Positions 1-11,200 of a stretch of 64,000 nucleotides of DNA are shown here, one piece after another (the first letter of the stretch is position 1; each line of letters begins with the position of its first letter). Origin of the DNA: Staphylococcus condimenti (GTDB taxonomy: Bacteria > Bacillota > Bacilli > Staphylococcales > Staphylococcaceae); contig NZ_CP015114.1 of assembly GCF_001618885.1 (NCBI RefSeq), positions 1,922,001 to 1,986,000 on the forward strand. The letters run 5' to 3'. Both the position numbers and the translations under genes were made by a program. Under the pieces are notes generated by a model. That model was not told where the DNA came from. It ran no database searches and saw only the letters and a list, made by a program, of their open reading frames with translations.

Positions 1-2
1 CT

Positions 3-104
3 CAATATTACCGAAATCCTCAGCATGCGATTACTGAATCAGTTTATACAGAAGTGATGAAGTATTTACAATATGATAAATCATCAGTTAATGAGATGTC
101 TTAG
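3..104 (+). CDS. C-terminal end of an unidentified protein (partial)
   Basis: An open frame enters from the left edge and ends at a TAG at 102-104, giving 33 visible residues with a hydrophilic, helical-looking composition (ends in VNEMS). Its start lies outside the window. The tail is too short to assign a family. It could also be a chance open frame, although no other frame stays open across the same stretch. Confidence 0.4.
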   Translation, partial: QYYRNPQHAITESVYTEVMKYLQYDKSSVNEMS

Positions 105-441
105 TGTGTCAATTGACGTTACATTATGATGTCTCTGAATGTAAATCTGGAGACTGCACAAATAGTTGTTTGCTTTTTATTATTTGTAATAGCAGTATCT
201 AATCAACTATTGCACATTTTGAACTTTAATATTATCAAGCTTATTTATCTAACTGTTTCTTTAAAAATGGTTTTTCAAGGGTTTCAATTAGAAATAGCTT
301 AAGTGAAATTTTAAGAATAACATTCCCTTGGATATCAATAAGGTTAAATACGATAAAATCTTAATATTATAATACTCTAATTAGGGTATAAGTTATTAAA
401 CCAAGAAAAAATAATGCTATTTTATGGGGGAATGAAGAATC
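105..441. other. Intergenic region, 337 bp
   Basis: No gene was found here. It contains a loose inverted repeat (ATAGTTG near 162 and CAACTAT near 203) that could be a terminator of the upstream gene, and a TATAAT at 368-373 that could serve the next gene, although no good -35 lies in front of it. A GGGGG-containing ribosome site precedes the ATG at 442. Confidence 0.4.
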
Positions 442-1407
442 ATGAATGTAAAAGTAACTGACCTTTTAAAAAAGAGATTAAATAAACTTAATAAGAATTT
501 TAAACATTTCGGCGATGATTTAGCTTATCTTACTTTGACAAGTCGCAATGATGGCACTTTAAAAGATTTGTTAGGCATTCAATTATTAAGAAATTCTGAT
601 AGCGAAACAGTAGCAAGAGAGATTGCACGTTTGGATTTAGCTATTTTAAACAATAATGAATTAAATAATATTATCAAGTTGAAGTCGGTATATGTTCAAG
701 ATTTCGAACAGAATCCTACTGTCGAAGAATCAAATGCAGTAAAAGCGATTAAACGAGATATTGAGGATAACTTGAACAAAATTGTAAACCCGCCTAAATC
801 ATGGACGTACACTGTTGCAGAAGATGCGAAATTACATTTTGCTGCGATTTATGTCGATGTACAAGCTAAGAAGAAATTTGAGCTGCCTGAAACAAAAACT
901 GAATTCTTAAAACTTTATCCAGAATTAAAAGAAGGAGATCTTGTATATAAAAGTATTTTCCGTCACCGTGAAGCTCGTGATTACTCTATTGAAGAAATTA
1001 TTGAACCTAGATTGCAATCAGCTGTCTTTAATCCGATTTTAGATAATAACTCTGATATCTATATTAAAAAAGGTGACATTGAAGAATTATATAAGGGTAA
1101 ATATAAAGATTTCAAAGTCCAAGTTTATTTACAAACTTATGAAGTAGGACAAGGTCCTGAGCCTGAAGATGTGGAAATTGATGAAGATGTAATTGAAACA
1201 GTTGATTTTGAACCTGATGAAGTAGAAGCAACGATTGAAGTGGATGAAATTGTGAAGGATTCTAAGTCAAAAAAATCTAAATCAGATGAAAAGAAAGAAA
1301 CTAAAAAGGCTGATAAGAAATCAAAAAAGAAAAAGAGCAAGTCTGATAAATCTGGAAGTAAAAAAGGTAATAAGAAAAAAGACTCTAAAAAGAAAAATAA
1401 AAATTAA
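442..1407 (+). CDS. Unknown protein with acidic segment and lysine-rich C-terminal tail
   Basis: A 321-residue protein that I do not recognise. Residues 1-235 look like a folded, soluble domain of mixed helix and strand. Residues about 235-270 are strongly acidic (Glu/Asp/Val). From about 272 to the end the chain is almost only Lys, Ser and Asp/Glu with long Lys runs. There is no signal peptide, membrane segment or LPXTG motif. The tail suggests binding to a polyanion such as nucleic acid or teichoic acid, but that is inference. The ATG follows a GGGGGAATG ribosome site. No terminator is seen before the IS element that starts about 30 bp downstream, so the natural 3' end may have been displaced. 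Confidence 0.7.
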   Translation: MNVKVTDLLKKRLNKLNKNFKHFGDDLAYLTLTSRNDGTLKDLLGIQLLRNSDSETVAREIARLDLAILNNNELNNIIKLKSVYVQDFEQNPTVEESNAVKAIKRDIEDNLNKIVNPPKSWTYTVAEDAKLHFAAIYVDVQAKKKFELPETKTEFLKLYPELKEGDLVYKSIFRHREARDYSIEEIIEPRLQSAVFNPILDNNSDIYIKKGDIEELYKGKYKDFKVQVYLQTYEVGQGPEPEDVEIDEDVIETVDFEPDEVEATIEVDEIVKDSKSKKSKSDEKKETKKADKKSKKKKSKSDKSGSKKGNKKKDSKKKNKN

Positions 1408-1470
1408 AAAAACAAATCTAATAATAACGAGATATTTGGGGGCTGGGACATAATTCCAGTCTCAAATAAA

Positions 1471-1510
1471 AGCCGGTGAAAACTTTAAAAGTTTTCACCG
1501 GCTTTTTTAT
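1471..1510 (+). terminator. Hairpin inside IS left end
   Basis: A perfect 15-bp stem (AGCCGGTGAAAACTT with its complement, TAA loop) is followed by a T-run. It would stop transcription entering the element from the left, shielding the transposase from read-through. Confidence 0.85.
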
Positions 1511-1596
1511 ATAAAATATACATATTATTTCAAAAAAATAAAGGCCTCGCTTATAATTAGAGAATAACCACAAACCCAAATCATAGGAGGACCTTT

Positions 1597-3248
1597 ATGT
1601 ATAAAAATTATAACATGTCTCAAATCTCTCTGCCACTGACAACAGAATTTACGTTTTCCGAAAGTGATACTGCCAGCATAGTTAATGAAATTGTCGAAAA
1701 AATCCCTGAAACAGCTTTCGACAGCTATAAAAATCACAGAGGCGCCCCTTCTCACAATCCACGCATGATGCTTAAAATAATATTGTATGCTTATAGTAAT
1801 TCGATATTTTCCGGACGGAAAATAGAATTTGCATTAAAAGACAGTATTAGGTTTATGTGGTTGGCACAAGAACAGCAACCTTCTTATCGAACAATCAACC
1901 GTTTTCGTTCTGACTCCAGAACAAATAAGTTAATAAAAGATTGTTTTGTAGTTTTCAGAACTTTTTTAGTCGAAAATCAATATATTGATGAAGAAGCTAT
2001 TTATATAGATGGTACTAAAATCGAAGCTGATGCCAATAAGTATACGTTTGTTTGGAGAGCGAATACTGAACGCTATAGCAATGCCAACTTGGAAAAGTCG
2101 GAAGCTGCGTATGAAGAATTATTACAAAAGGAAATCATACCGAATATAAAAGAAGAGTCTTCAAAGGAAATACAATCTCATGAATTAGAAGCAATCGAAG
2201 ATTGTTTGAATAAGAAGGTTGAAGAACTGACTGATGATATTGAATCCAGCAATGATACTGAACAAAGAAAAATATTGAGATCAGAACGCACTGAATTAAA
2301 AAAGCATAAGAAAGTAATTACAGAATGTAAAGAGAAAAAGAAAAGTACGAGGAACAAAAGAAGATTTTAGGTACAAGAAATAGTTATTCCAAAACTGATA
2401 ATGATGCCACCTTTATGCGAATGAAAGATGATCATATGAGAAACGGTCAATTAAAACCGGCATACAATATTCAAGTAGGCACAAATAATCAATTTGCTTT
2501 GGCAGTAGGTGTATATCAAAATCCGACGGATACAAGAACTTTAGAAAATTTTTTAAACAGGATTCAAGAAGTTAATAGTGACATTCCTGAGTATATAGTA
2601 TGTGATGCAGGGTATGGCAGCGAAAGCAATTATGGAATAGTTATAGATATATTTAACAGAACTCCTGTAATGCCGTACGGCATGTTTTTAAAAGAACAAA
2701 AAAGAAAATATAAAAATAACCCATTCAATTCATTAAATTGGAATTACGACGAAAAAGATGACAAGTATATATGCCCGAACAATAAAATTCTATTCTTCTC
2801 TGGATACAGATACAGTACTGATAAATATGGATATCAGAGACAATTCAAAGAATATAAATGTTATGACTGCATAGATTGTCCGCTTAGACAAGAATGTATG
2901 AATCCAAAAGCCAAACCGGATACATTAAAAACAATTCGTCGAAATATGGTTTGGGAATTTTATAAGCAGTTCACTAGAGAAAAGCTTTCAGATCCGAAAA
3001 CATCATCAATTTACAGCAAAAGAAAAATTGATGTTGAAACATTTTTCGGTAATTTGAAGGCTAATTTGGGTTTCACTCGAATGTCTGTAAGGGGCATTGA
3101 AAAAGTTGAAACCGAAGTTAGTATTGCTTGTATGGCAACAAACTTAAAGAAATTAACAGCTCTACGAGCTGATTTTTTCTTTAAATTATATAAAAAAAGG
3201 ACGATTTCATTTTCAATTGTGAAAATCGTCCTTTTTTCGGGATTCTAG
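1597..3248 (+). pseudogene. IS1182-family transposase, frameshifted
   Basis: The first part (1597-2370, 257 residues) has the usual N-terminal DUF772-like domain with the RFMWLA and PSYRTINRFR motifs, then a charged coiled-coil-like region. The second part (from about 2350, open to 3248) continues the DDE transposase domain (DATFMRMKDDHM, then GYGSESN, then a Cys-rich DCIDCPLRQEC segment and VETFFGNLK). The frames differ; a missing base near 2350, where the sequence should read STEEQKKILG, would rejoin them. The family is normally a single ORF, so this copy is probably inactive. A GGAGG site precedes the first ATG. Programmed frameshifting is possible but not usual for this family. Confidence 0.8.
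3193..3238. terminator. Hairpin inside IS right end
   Basis: AAAAAAGGACGATTT pairs with AAATCGTCCTTTTTT around a short loop, so it works as a terminator in either direction. It overlaps the last transposase codons, as in related elements. Confidence 0.8.
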
Positions 3249-3526
3249 AACATTAATGTCCCAGCCCCTTTATAGTTCAATGAAATAATCTAGATTTAAT
3301 ATACATAAACATTCTTTTTTAGAGTAAAAAAACATAGATATTTTAAAAAGTTGTTGTCATTTACAAGAAATTTACATTGATTTAACAATAATAGATTGTT
3401 AGTGTTTTAAAAATTACACCAATTAATTAGCTTCTGATAAGAAAATTATTAGGAGTATTTTTATGTATCAATAAAATTAATGCAACGAATGATAGGGACT
3501 AATTTACAAGTAGGAGGATGTTGCGA

Positions 3527-4243
3527 GTGAACTATGCAGGGATATTAGCAGGAGGAATAGGGTCACGTATGGGAAACGTACCTTTGCCAAAGCAATTTTT
3601 AGAATTGGATGGAAAACCGATTATCATTCATACTGTTGAAAAATTTATTTTAATGAAAGAATTCGACAAGATAATTATTGCAACCCCAGAAAAGTGGATT
3701 TCACATACTAATAATATTTTAGAAAAATATCAAATTAATGATTCTCGCGTTGAAGTAGTAAAAGGTGGAGACGACCGTAATGCCACTATTATGAGCATTA
3801 TCCAATTTATAGAAGAGAACATCGGATTGACGGATGATGATATTATCGTCACACATGATGCAGTAAGACCTTTTCTTACATATAGAATTATTAAAGAAAA
3901 TATTGAATACGCAAAAACGAATAGAGCAGTTGATACAGTTATTTCAGCTACAGACACAATTGTTACTTCAAAAGATCAAAATAATATAGAGTCAATTCCT
4001 GTCAGAAGCGAAATGTATCAAGGACAAACACCTCAATCATTTAATATTAATGAATTAAAAAAATGCTATTATGATTTGACTGATGAAAGAAAAGAAATTT
4101 TAACAGATGCATGTAAGATTATGATCGAATCAGGACGACCAGTTAAGATGGTTCAAGGTGAATTATACAATATTAAGGTTACTACGCCTTATGATCTTAA
4201 AGTAGCAAATGCGATTATAAAAGGTGGGATAACAGTTGATTAA
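3527..4243 (+). CDS. tarI: Ribitol-5-phosphate cytidylyltransferase TarI
   Basis: TarI makes CDP-ribitol from CTP and ribitol-5-phosphate for wall teichoic acid. The 238-residue protein has the IspD/TarI nucleotide-binding start ([13 protein letters not shown], then PKQFL), THDAVRPF in the middle and the YQGQTPQSF motif. It closely matches my memory of S. aureus TarI, including the [14 protein letters not shown] end. I place the start at the GTG at 3527, nine bases after AGGAGG; an ATG at 3518 lies directly on the ribosome site. It is the first gene of a tight operon and overlaps tarJ by eight bases. Confidence 0.92.
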   Translation: MNYAGILAGGIGSRMGNVPLPKQFLELDGKPIIIHTVEKFILMKEFDKIIIATPEKWISHTNNILEKYQINDSRVEVVKGGDDRNATIMSIIQFIEENIGLTDDDIIVTHDAVRPFLTYRIIKENIEYAKTNRAVDTVISATDTIVTSKDQNNIESIPVRSEMYQGQTPQSFNINELKKCYYDLTDERKEILTDACKIMIESGRPVKMVQGELYNIKVTTPYDLKVANAIIKGGITVD

Positions 4244-5261
4244 CCAAGTTTATCAATTAGTTTCACCTCGCCAATTTGAAGTTACATACAATAATGTGAA
4301 TATTTATAGTGACAATGTAATTGTAAGACCGTTATACTTGTCTATTTGTGCTGCGGATCAACGTTATTACACAGGTAATCGCGAAGAATTTGTTTTAGAG
4401 AAAAAATTGCCTATGTCTTTAATTCATGAAGGTATTGGCGAAGTAGTTTTTGACAGTAAGGGTGTATATGAAAAAGGAACTAAAGTAGTAATGGTTCCGA
4501 ATACTCCAGTAGAAAAAAACGACGTGATTGCCGAGAATTATCTTCCATCATCAAAATTCAGATCTAGTGGATATGATGGATTCTTGCAAGATTATGTTTT
4601 TCTTGGCCATGATCGAGTGGTTGCTTTACCGAATGATATCGATGAAAGCATAGTTTCTTATACTGAACTGGTTTCAGTTAGTTTACACGCTATAAAAAGA
4701 TTTGAAAATAAATCTATTTCCATTAAAGAAAGATTTGGAATATGGGGCGATGGAAACCTTGGATATATTACAGCGATTTTATTAAAAAAACTTTATCCAG
4801 AAGCTACTATATATGTGTTCGGAAAAACTGACTACAAATTAAGTCACTTTTCATTTGTGGATAAGACATATCATATAAACGAAATACCTGAGGACATGGA
4901 ATTTGATCATGGATTTGAATGTGTAGGCGGAAAAGGTAGTCAATCAGCAATTGACCAGATTATAGAATATATTTCACCTGAAGGTAGTATTGCATTACTA
5001 GGTGTTAGTGAATATCCAATAGAGGTCAATACAAGGTTAGTATTAGAAAAAGGTTTAACAATGATTGGAAGTAGTAGAAGTGGCACGCAAGATTTCCAGG
5101 ATGTAGTTGACTTGTATAAACAATATCCGGATATTGTTGAAAAATTAGCTTTATTAAAAGGCAATGAATTTGAAATTCGAACTCTAAAGGATTTAACAAT
5201 GGCATTTGAATCGGATTTATCAACATCATGGGGAAAAACTGTTCTTAAATGGGTTATGTAG
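4236..5261 (+). CDS. tarJ: Ribulose-5-phosphate reductase TarJ
   Basis: TarJ reduces ribulose-5-phosphate to ribitol-5-phosphate with NADPH and works as a pair with TarI. This is a 341-residue zinc-type medium-chain dehydrogenase, the same length as I recall for S. aureus TarJ. A catalytic-site Cys lies in [10 protein letters not shown] near residue 31, a His-Glu pair follows in LIHEG, and the nucleotide-binding turn reads [11 protein letters not shown]. It starts at a TTG after a GGTGGGA site and overlaps the end of tarI, which implies translational coupling. Confidence 0.92.
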   Translation: MINQVYQLVSPRQFEVTYNNVNIYSDNVIVRPLYLSICAADQRYYTGNREEFVLEKKLPMSLIHEGIGEVVFDSKGVYEKGTKVVMVPNTPVEKNDVIAENYLPSSKFRSSGYDGFLQDYVFLGHDRVVALPNDIDESIVSYTELVSVSLHAIKRFENKSISIKERFGIWGDGNLGYITAILLKKLYPEATIYVFGKTDYKLSHFSFVDKTYHINEIPEDMEFDHGFECVGGKGSQSAIDQIIEYISPEGSIALLGVSEYPIEVNTRLVLEKGLTMIGSSRSGTQDFQDVVDLYKQYPDIVEKLALLKGNEFEIRTLKDLTMAFESDLSTSWGKTVLKWVM

Positions 5262-5276
5262 TTAGGGGAATGCTAA

Positions 5277-6929
5277 TTGAATAAACCAAAGGTAATTGTA
5301 AACGAAATTTTTTGGGAAAGAATTCAAATTTATTTAAAAGGTTATATACAGCAATCACAAATAGCTCAAGGATATTTTTTTCTGTATGACACTGTTAATG
5401 AAAAATATTTAGAATTACATAATGTTCAATTTGCAGAGAATGAATTTATTTGCCGTTTTAATATTGCTACAGTAAATAATGGTATGCATTTGAATATAGG
5501 AGATTATGCTCTTGTATATATGGAAAAGGGAAACTGTTGTAAAACTGCTGTGAATGTAGAGATATTGAAAGATAATGAGAAAAATAAGAGAAGAGGATAC
5601 TGTTTAAATGATTTTTCTAAAGAATTTAAACAAGAAACGAAATATAAGCATAAAAATTATACTGTAAGCCCCGTATTGAAATTCGATGAAGGAACGTATG
5701 ATTTAATTATACGTATTACGTACGAAGAAAAGGCGAAAAAAATATATGAAAGAAAAGACTACTTCAAAAAAATTTTGACTGACCTGAAAAATATAAATGC
5801 GAGTTTACGAGATAGTATATTTAAACTAATATTCAATACATCAAAAGTACTGCATTGGAAGAAAAACAGTACTGTGTTATTTACTTCTGAGTCTAGAACT
5901 GAGATGTCTGGTAATTTTCATTATATAGCTCGTGAAATGTTTGAACAAAAATTAGATTCTGAATATAGAATTTATCAAATTTTCAAAGGTCATGTAAGCG
6001 AAAGATATAAATTTATCGATAAGCTCAAATTACCATACTTGTTAGGTAAAGCTGATTATATTTTTGTAGATGATTTTCATCCTACGTTAAGTAAAGTGAA
6101 ATTCAGATCGAATCAAGAAATCATTCAATTATGGCATGCTGTCGGCGCTTTTAAAACTGTGGGCTATAGTAGGATAGGGAAACGAGATGGACCTTACTTC
6201 GATTCAAAGGGTCATCGAAAATATACTAAAGTTTATGTTTCATCAAGTTCAGATATACCAATATACGCTGAAGCTTTTGGAGTGAAAGAAGAAAATATCG
6301 TTGCCACAGGTGTTCCAAGAACTGATGTTTTCTTTCACAAAATTAATGAAAAAATAGCTAAAAATAAAATAACTGAAAAAATACCATTAATTAAAGAAAA
6401 GAATGTAATATTATTTGCTCCTACCTTTAGAGGAAGCGGTCATTTAACTGCTTTTTACCCAATGGACAAAATTGATTTTGAACAGTTGGCTGAATATTGC
6501 CAGCAAAGCAACTCAATAGTTTTATTTAAAATGCATCCTTTTATCAAGGAGTACATTAAAATCCCACCAGAATATAGTAATTTACTAGTAGATATATCGA
6601 ACTTCAGAGAAGTGAATGATGTTTTATTTGCAACAGATTTACTGATAACTGATTATTCTTCGTTAATATATGAATTTGCGATTTTAAAACGCCCAATGAT
6701 ATTCTATGCATTTGATTTAGAAGAATACATTTTAAATAGAGATTTTTATCAGCCTTATGAAACTTTTGTCCCTGGTAAAATAGTGAAAACATTTAATCAA
6801 CTTATGAATTCATTATATGAGCATGATTATGAATTTGAGAAAGTAAATAAATTTTTAAATAATCATTATAATTATTTTGATGGTTATTCGAGTAAGAGGA
6901 TAGTAAAAGATTTGTTTTTAAAAAGTTAA
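5277..6929 (+). CDS. tarL: Poly(ribitol-phosphate) polymerase TarL-type (CDP-ribitol ribitolphosphotransferase)
   Basis: This enzyme polymerises ribitol-phosphate units onto the teichoic-acid linkage unit at the cytoplasmic face of the membrane. The 550-residue protein has the TarL layout: an N-terminal beta-rich domain (about 1-165) and a C-terminal GT-B glycerophosphotransferase domain. Motifs include IQLWHAVGAFKTVG, FAPTFRGSGH, LFKMHPF and LLITDYSSLIYEF. S. aureus TarL is about 562 residues with near-identical motifs in my memory. It starts at a TTG after GGGGAATG, 15 bp behind tarJ. A TarK-type role cannot be excluded from sequence alone. Confidence 0.87.
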   Translation: MNKPKVIVNEIFWERIQIYLKGYIQQSQIAQGYFFLYDTVNEKYLELHNVQFAENEFICRFNIATVNNGMHLNIGDYALVYMEKGNCCKTAVNVEILKDNEKNKRRGYCLNDFSKEFKQETKYKHKNYTVSPVLKFDEGTYDLIIRITYEEKAKKIYERKDYFKKILTDLKNINASLRDSIFKLIFNTSKVLHWKKNSTVLFTSESRTEMSGNFHYIAREMFEQKLDSEYRIYQIFKGHVSERYKFIDKLKLPYLLGKADYIFVDDFHPTLSKVKFRSNQEIIQLWHAVGAFKTVGYSRIGKRDGPYFDSKGHRKYTKVYVSSSSDIPIYAEAFGVKEENIVATGVPRTDVFFHKINEKIAKNKITEKIPLIKEKNVILFAPTFRGSGHLTAFYPMDKIDFEQLAEYCQQSNSIVLFKMHPFIKEYIKIPPEYSNLLVDISNFREVNDVLFATDLLITDYSSLIYEFAILKRPMIFYAFDLEEYILNRDFYQPYETFVPGKIVKTFNQLMNSLYEHDYEFEKVNKFLNNHYNYFDGYSSKRIVKDLFLKS

Positions 6930-6955
6930 ATAATTTATTTTAAAAGGAGGATATT

Positions 6956-8221
6956 TTGAAAAGAATTTTGATTAGAAGTGGCATGTTACCCACTAACACG
7001 TATAGCGAATATGATTTACTTAGTAGAGATAGATTCGGATCTAATAATGGAAATTTAGTGTACCAAAATAGTATTGTAAGAACTTTGATGACAGAAAGTG
7101 TAGAGATTTTAAGTGATAACTATTCTTCGAATCCGAACAATGCTAAATATATAAATAACAATTTTGATTGTTATGTTATCCCTCTTGCTGATGCATTTAG
7201 AAAAGAGTTTATACCTACTCTTAAAAGATACACACAACTCATTAATAAATTAGAAATTCCTGTTATTGTGATTGGTGTTGGGTTAAAAGCACCATACAGT
7301 TATGATGTCAAAAAAGGATTTGAGTTTGATAATGAAGTAAAAGAATTTGTGAAAGCTGTATTAAATAAATCAGAAATCATTGGTTTAAGAGGGAAATTAA
7401 CAGCGAATTACTTAGAAAGTTTAGGATTTATTCCCGAAAAAGATTTCACTGTTATTGGTTGTCCATCAATGTATACATTTGGAAGAAACTTGAAAATAAA
7501 AGAAGTGAACTTAAATAGAGATAGTAGAGTTTCTTTGAATGCTAGTAATATTGCTACTGAAAAAGTAATGGATTTTTTGAATGAGATTGCTATTAAATAT
7601 AGTAATTATTTTTTCGTTCCACAATCTTATGATGAATTCTTAATTAATTATTTTGGATTTGGTAGGGTTAATGATGTTCCTTATAACTTCCCTAAAAATA
7701 TTGGATCAAAATTTTATAAAGAAGGAAAGGTTAAATACTTTTTGAATGCTAAAACATGGTTTGATTATATAAAAACTATTGATCTTAGTATCGGTACAAG
7801 ACTACATGGAAATATAGTAGCAACAATTAATGGTACCCCAAGTATTACTATTGTTCATGATGCACGTATGAGAGAATTAGCAGAATTTCATGCACTTCCT
7901 TCAATTTCAGCAGAAGATATTCAAAATTATGATAGTTTAATTGATTTGATTAATGATATTGATTTTAAAAGTGTAGAGAGTATACATCCTAAACGTTTCG
8001 ATCATTTTTTAAACTTTTTAGAAAAAAACAATTTAGGTCATATTTATAGAGAAAAAAAGAATGTTGAAAAAGCTCCTTTAGATAATTTGATGGAAAAAAT
8101 AAACTTTGAAAAACCAATTGATACGATTACAAATATTAGCTTTGAAGAAAAAGTATTACGACTTACTAAAGGGTTTGAAATATATACAAAACGACAAAAA
8201 CGACTGAATCAAAAGAAATGA
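6956..8221 (+). CDS. Polysaccharide pyruvyl transferase family protein
   Basis: A 421-residue member of the PS_pyruv_trans family (as in CsaB), which moves pyruvate from phosphoenolpyruvate onto a sugar of a surface polymer as a ketal. The supporting motifs are VIGVGLKAP near residue 105, the GLRGKLTANYLESLG helix near 147, IGCPSMY near 170, and the family-defining IGTRLHGNIVATINGTPSI near 281. It starts at a TTG after AAAGGAGG, 26 bp behind tarL, so it appears co-transcribed with wall teichoic-acid genes. Its position suggests modification of a teichoic acid or of the polymer made by the next gene. The substrate is inferred, not seen. Confidence 0.8.
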   Translation: MKRILIRSGMLPTNTYSEYDLLSRDRFGSNNGNLVYQNSIVRTLMTESVEILSDNYSSNPNNAKYINNNFDCYVIPLADAFRKEFIPTLKRYTQLINKLEIPVIVIGVGLKAPYSYDVKKGFEFDNEVKEFVKAVLNKSEIIGLRGKLTANYLESLGFIPEKDFTVIGCPSMYTFGRNLKIKEVNLNRDSRVSLNASNIATEKVMDFLNEIAIKYSNYFFVPQSYDEFLINYFGFGRVNDVPYNFPKNIGSKFYKEGKVKYFLNAKTWFDYIKTIDLSIGTRLHGNIVATINGTPSITIVHDARMRELAEFHALPSISAEDIQNYDSLIDLINDIDFKSVESIHPKRFDHFLNFLEKNNLGHIYREKKNVEKAPLDNLMEKINFEKPIDTITNISFEEKVLRLTKGFEIYTKRQKRLNQKK

Positions 8222-8237
8222 TTGGAAAGGTGTAAAA

Positions 8238-11200
8238 ATGAGAGATCAAAAAATATGGATTTTTAATGCAACAAATGATTTTATTGGGAACCCTAAGTGG
8301 TTATTTATTTACGTAAATAATTTTAGAAAAGATATTAAAGCTTATTGGATGTGTGACGATTTAGAAACTGTTGAACATATCAGATCTTTAGGATTTAACG
8401 CAGAATTATATAGTTCTGATACTGCCGAGAAGTTAAAATCCGTTGCTGGAGTGTTTGTTGTACATCAGGCTAAGGAACATTTTCCAGTTAAATTTAAAGA
8501 TGAAGTTGTTATTTTAAATTTATGGCATGGAGTAGGAATTAAACCAATAGAACGATATGTTGATTCTCCAGGAATTAGATATAGAACTTATCAAAAATAT
8601 ATTAGATACAATCAGTTATATCACAATAACCAACTGTTCTTAGCTACTTCTCCATTAATGGAGGAACATTTTAAGAAAATGTTAAATTTAGATCAAAGTC
8701 AAATTGTACGAGCAGGATATCCTGCTAATATGTACGATAAAACTAAATTTAGTTCCTATAATCATGATATTAAAAAATCTAAAGGTTTGGATGAAACAAC
8801 AAAAGTTGCTTTATATGCCCCAACATTTAGGGATTATGATATGAATAACTTCTTTGGAGAAGCAATTCCTGATATGGAAGAATTATTAAAAACATTGGAA
8901 GAGAAAAATATATTATTAATAATAAAGATGCATTATTTAGTTAAAAATGATGTGAACTATTTAGCAGCTGAACAAGTATATGGAAATCACCCAAATATTT
9001 TATTCTGGGATAGCAGTAAAGATATCTATGAGATATTTAACCGGATAGATATTGCAATTGTTGACTATTCTTCTATTTACTATGACTTGTTAGCTTCAGG
9101 TGTAAATAATTTTATCCGTTATATTTATGATTATGAAAATTACGTTAATAGTAGAACTTTAGTGTACGATTATAAAGAAATGACTTCAGGTAAAGTTGCT
9201 AATAATTTTAATGAGCTATTAGAAGCTTTATCCGATATCGATTCTGTAGAAACAAATGCAAATAAGAATGAAGAAATCTTAAACACTTTTTGGGAATATG
9301 ATAAAGAAGATGAAAATGGCTTTGAAAAAATTATTGATGCAGCCTTAAACTTTAATATAAAGCATAATGTATTACCTAAGCTTTATAGCTTTGATATTTT
9401 TGATACTATTATTCAAAGGAAAACACTCAGACCGGACGGCATATTCTTTTATGTTAAAGATAAGTTGTTAAGAATGAACACAGGTATTCCATTTTATCTA
9501 ATCCAAAATTATCCGCGTGTAAGAATTCAAGCAGAAAATTATGTACGAGATTATTACAAAAAATCTGAGTTTATTAGAGATGAAGAAAGATTTGAAATAC
9601 GTTTTACTGACATAATTGGTAGAATTAAAAAAATACATGATTTGACAGATGAACAAGCTAAAATCTTATATGATTTAGAAATTGAAGCTGAGTTAAAAAA
9701 TGTTGAAGGTAAAGCAGATAAACTCGAAATCTTATACGACTTATTAGATAAATATCAAGATGTTATTTTAATAAGCGATATGTATCTTCCTAAAGAAGTT
9801 ATTGTACAGATGCTTGAGAGAGTTGACCCTAAATTAACAGAACTACCTATATATTTATCAAGTGAAAGTGGAAATCAAAAATCGACAAGCCTTATGTATT
9901 TAGATATATTTGAAGATCTAGATTATGATTATTCAGAGTGGATACATTATGGTGATAACCGTCATGCAGATTTTAATATTCCAAAAAAACTTAATATAAA
10001 AACTAAGCATCATAAACTCACAAAATTTAATGGATATGAAAATCATTTGCTTAATAGAAATAAAAACTATGATACATTTTTACTTACAAACCAATTAGCA
10101 AGATTACGTGAAAGAGATAATAGTAAATTGAATTACTACGCTTTTTCATATATCAGTAGTTATTTTGTTCCTTATGTTAGTTGGTCAATTAAAAAAGCAA
10201 TTAAAGAAAATATTGAAACTCTATACTTTATTTCTAGAGACGGAGAATTGTTGAAAAAAATTGCTGATGAAATTATTGCTGTTCGAGGTTATAACATTAA
10301 AACTAAATATATTTATGGTTCAAGAAAAGCATGGAGAATACCTTCGTTTGTAGATGAAGTTGATGAAGAATTCTTTTCACCTTTCGGTAATTTTACTGGT
10401 TTGACTAATTTTAAAAGTGCATTAAATGCACTTCATATTAATGAGAGTGAATTCAATGAACTATTCCCACAATTATCATATATCAAGGAGATTGTTGATT
10501 TTGATAAAAATACAAAAGAGTTAATAAGATTATCTGCTAAAAATAACAAAAGATATATCAATTTATTATTGCAAAAGGCAAAAGAAGAAAGGGAAATAGT
10601 AAATGATTATCTATTACAAGAAATTGATTTTAATGAAAAATTTGCATTTGTTGAATACTGGGGAAGAGGCTATACACAAGATTGTTTAGACAGGTTATTA
10701 AATAATCTTTCTGATAAAACAATAGATACAATCTTTTTCTATGCTAGAAGTATATATCCATCGGTAGGAACTTCAATCAGATATAATTACACAAGCAAAA
10801 TGACTTCTTTAATTTTTATTGAGTCTATTTTTGCAAATATTCCTTATCAAAGTGTACCAGGATATAGATGGAAAGATAATAAAGTTGAGCCTATAATTAA
10901 TTTCAAAAATTATAATAAGAAATTGTACAATTCAATGGATGAAATGTTGCCAATCTTTATTCAAGAATTCTATAGTAAAAATTATATCGATGAAGATGAA
11001 TTAGAAAGAAATTTCTATGATTTCGGTGTTGATTACTTTAGAAATAAACCGGAAGATAGTTTCATTGTACAATTCTTTGCGCCATTAAAAGACTCAGTTA
11101 TTTTATATGAACCTGAAGTAGAGTATGCTCCAGCTATTAGTTATAAAATGGCCACTCAAAAACTACTAGGCAAAAAGGTTCCTTTGAAAACTAAAAATAA

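Larger units (their letters stand above)
1439..3268 (+). mobile_element. IS1182-family (IS1272-like) insertion sequence, about 1.83 kb
   Basis: The boundaries are set by terminal inverted repeats: GGGGCTGGGACATAAT at 1439-1454 and its near-complement at 3252-3268 (ATTAATGTCCCAGCCCC). One transposase reading frame fills the element but is broken by a frameshift. Strong hairpins lie just inside both ends. The GGGGCTGGGACAT end sequence is typical of staphylococcal IS1182/IS1272 elements as I remember them. No clear target-site duplication could be read. The element sits between an unknown gene and the tar operon. Confidence 0.85.

Noticed and set aside
1137-1340. Minus-strand ORF rich in Phe and Ser
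   Set aside because: It is the reverse complement of the Lys/Asp-rich tail of the 442-1407 gene and has no independent support.
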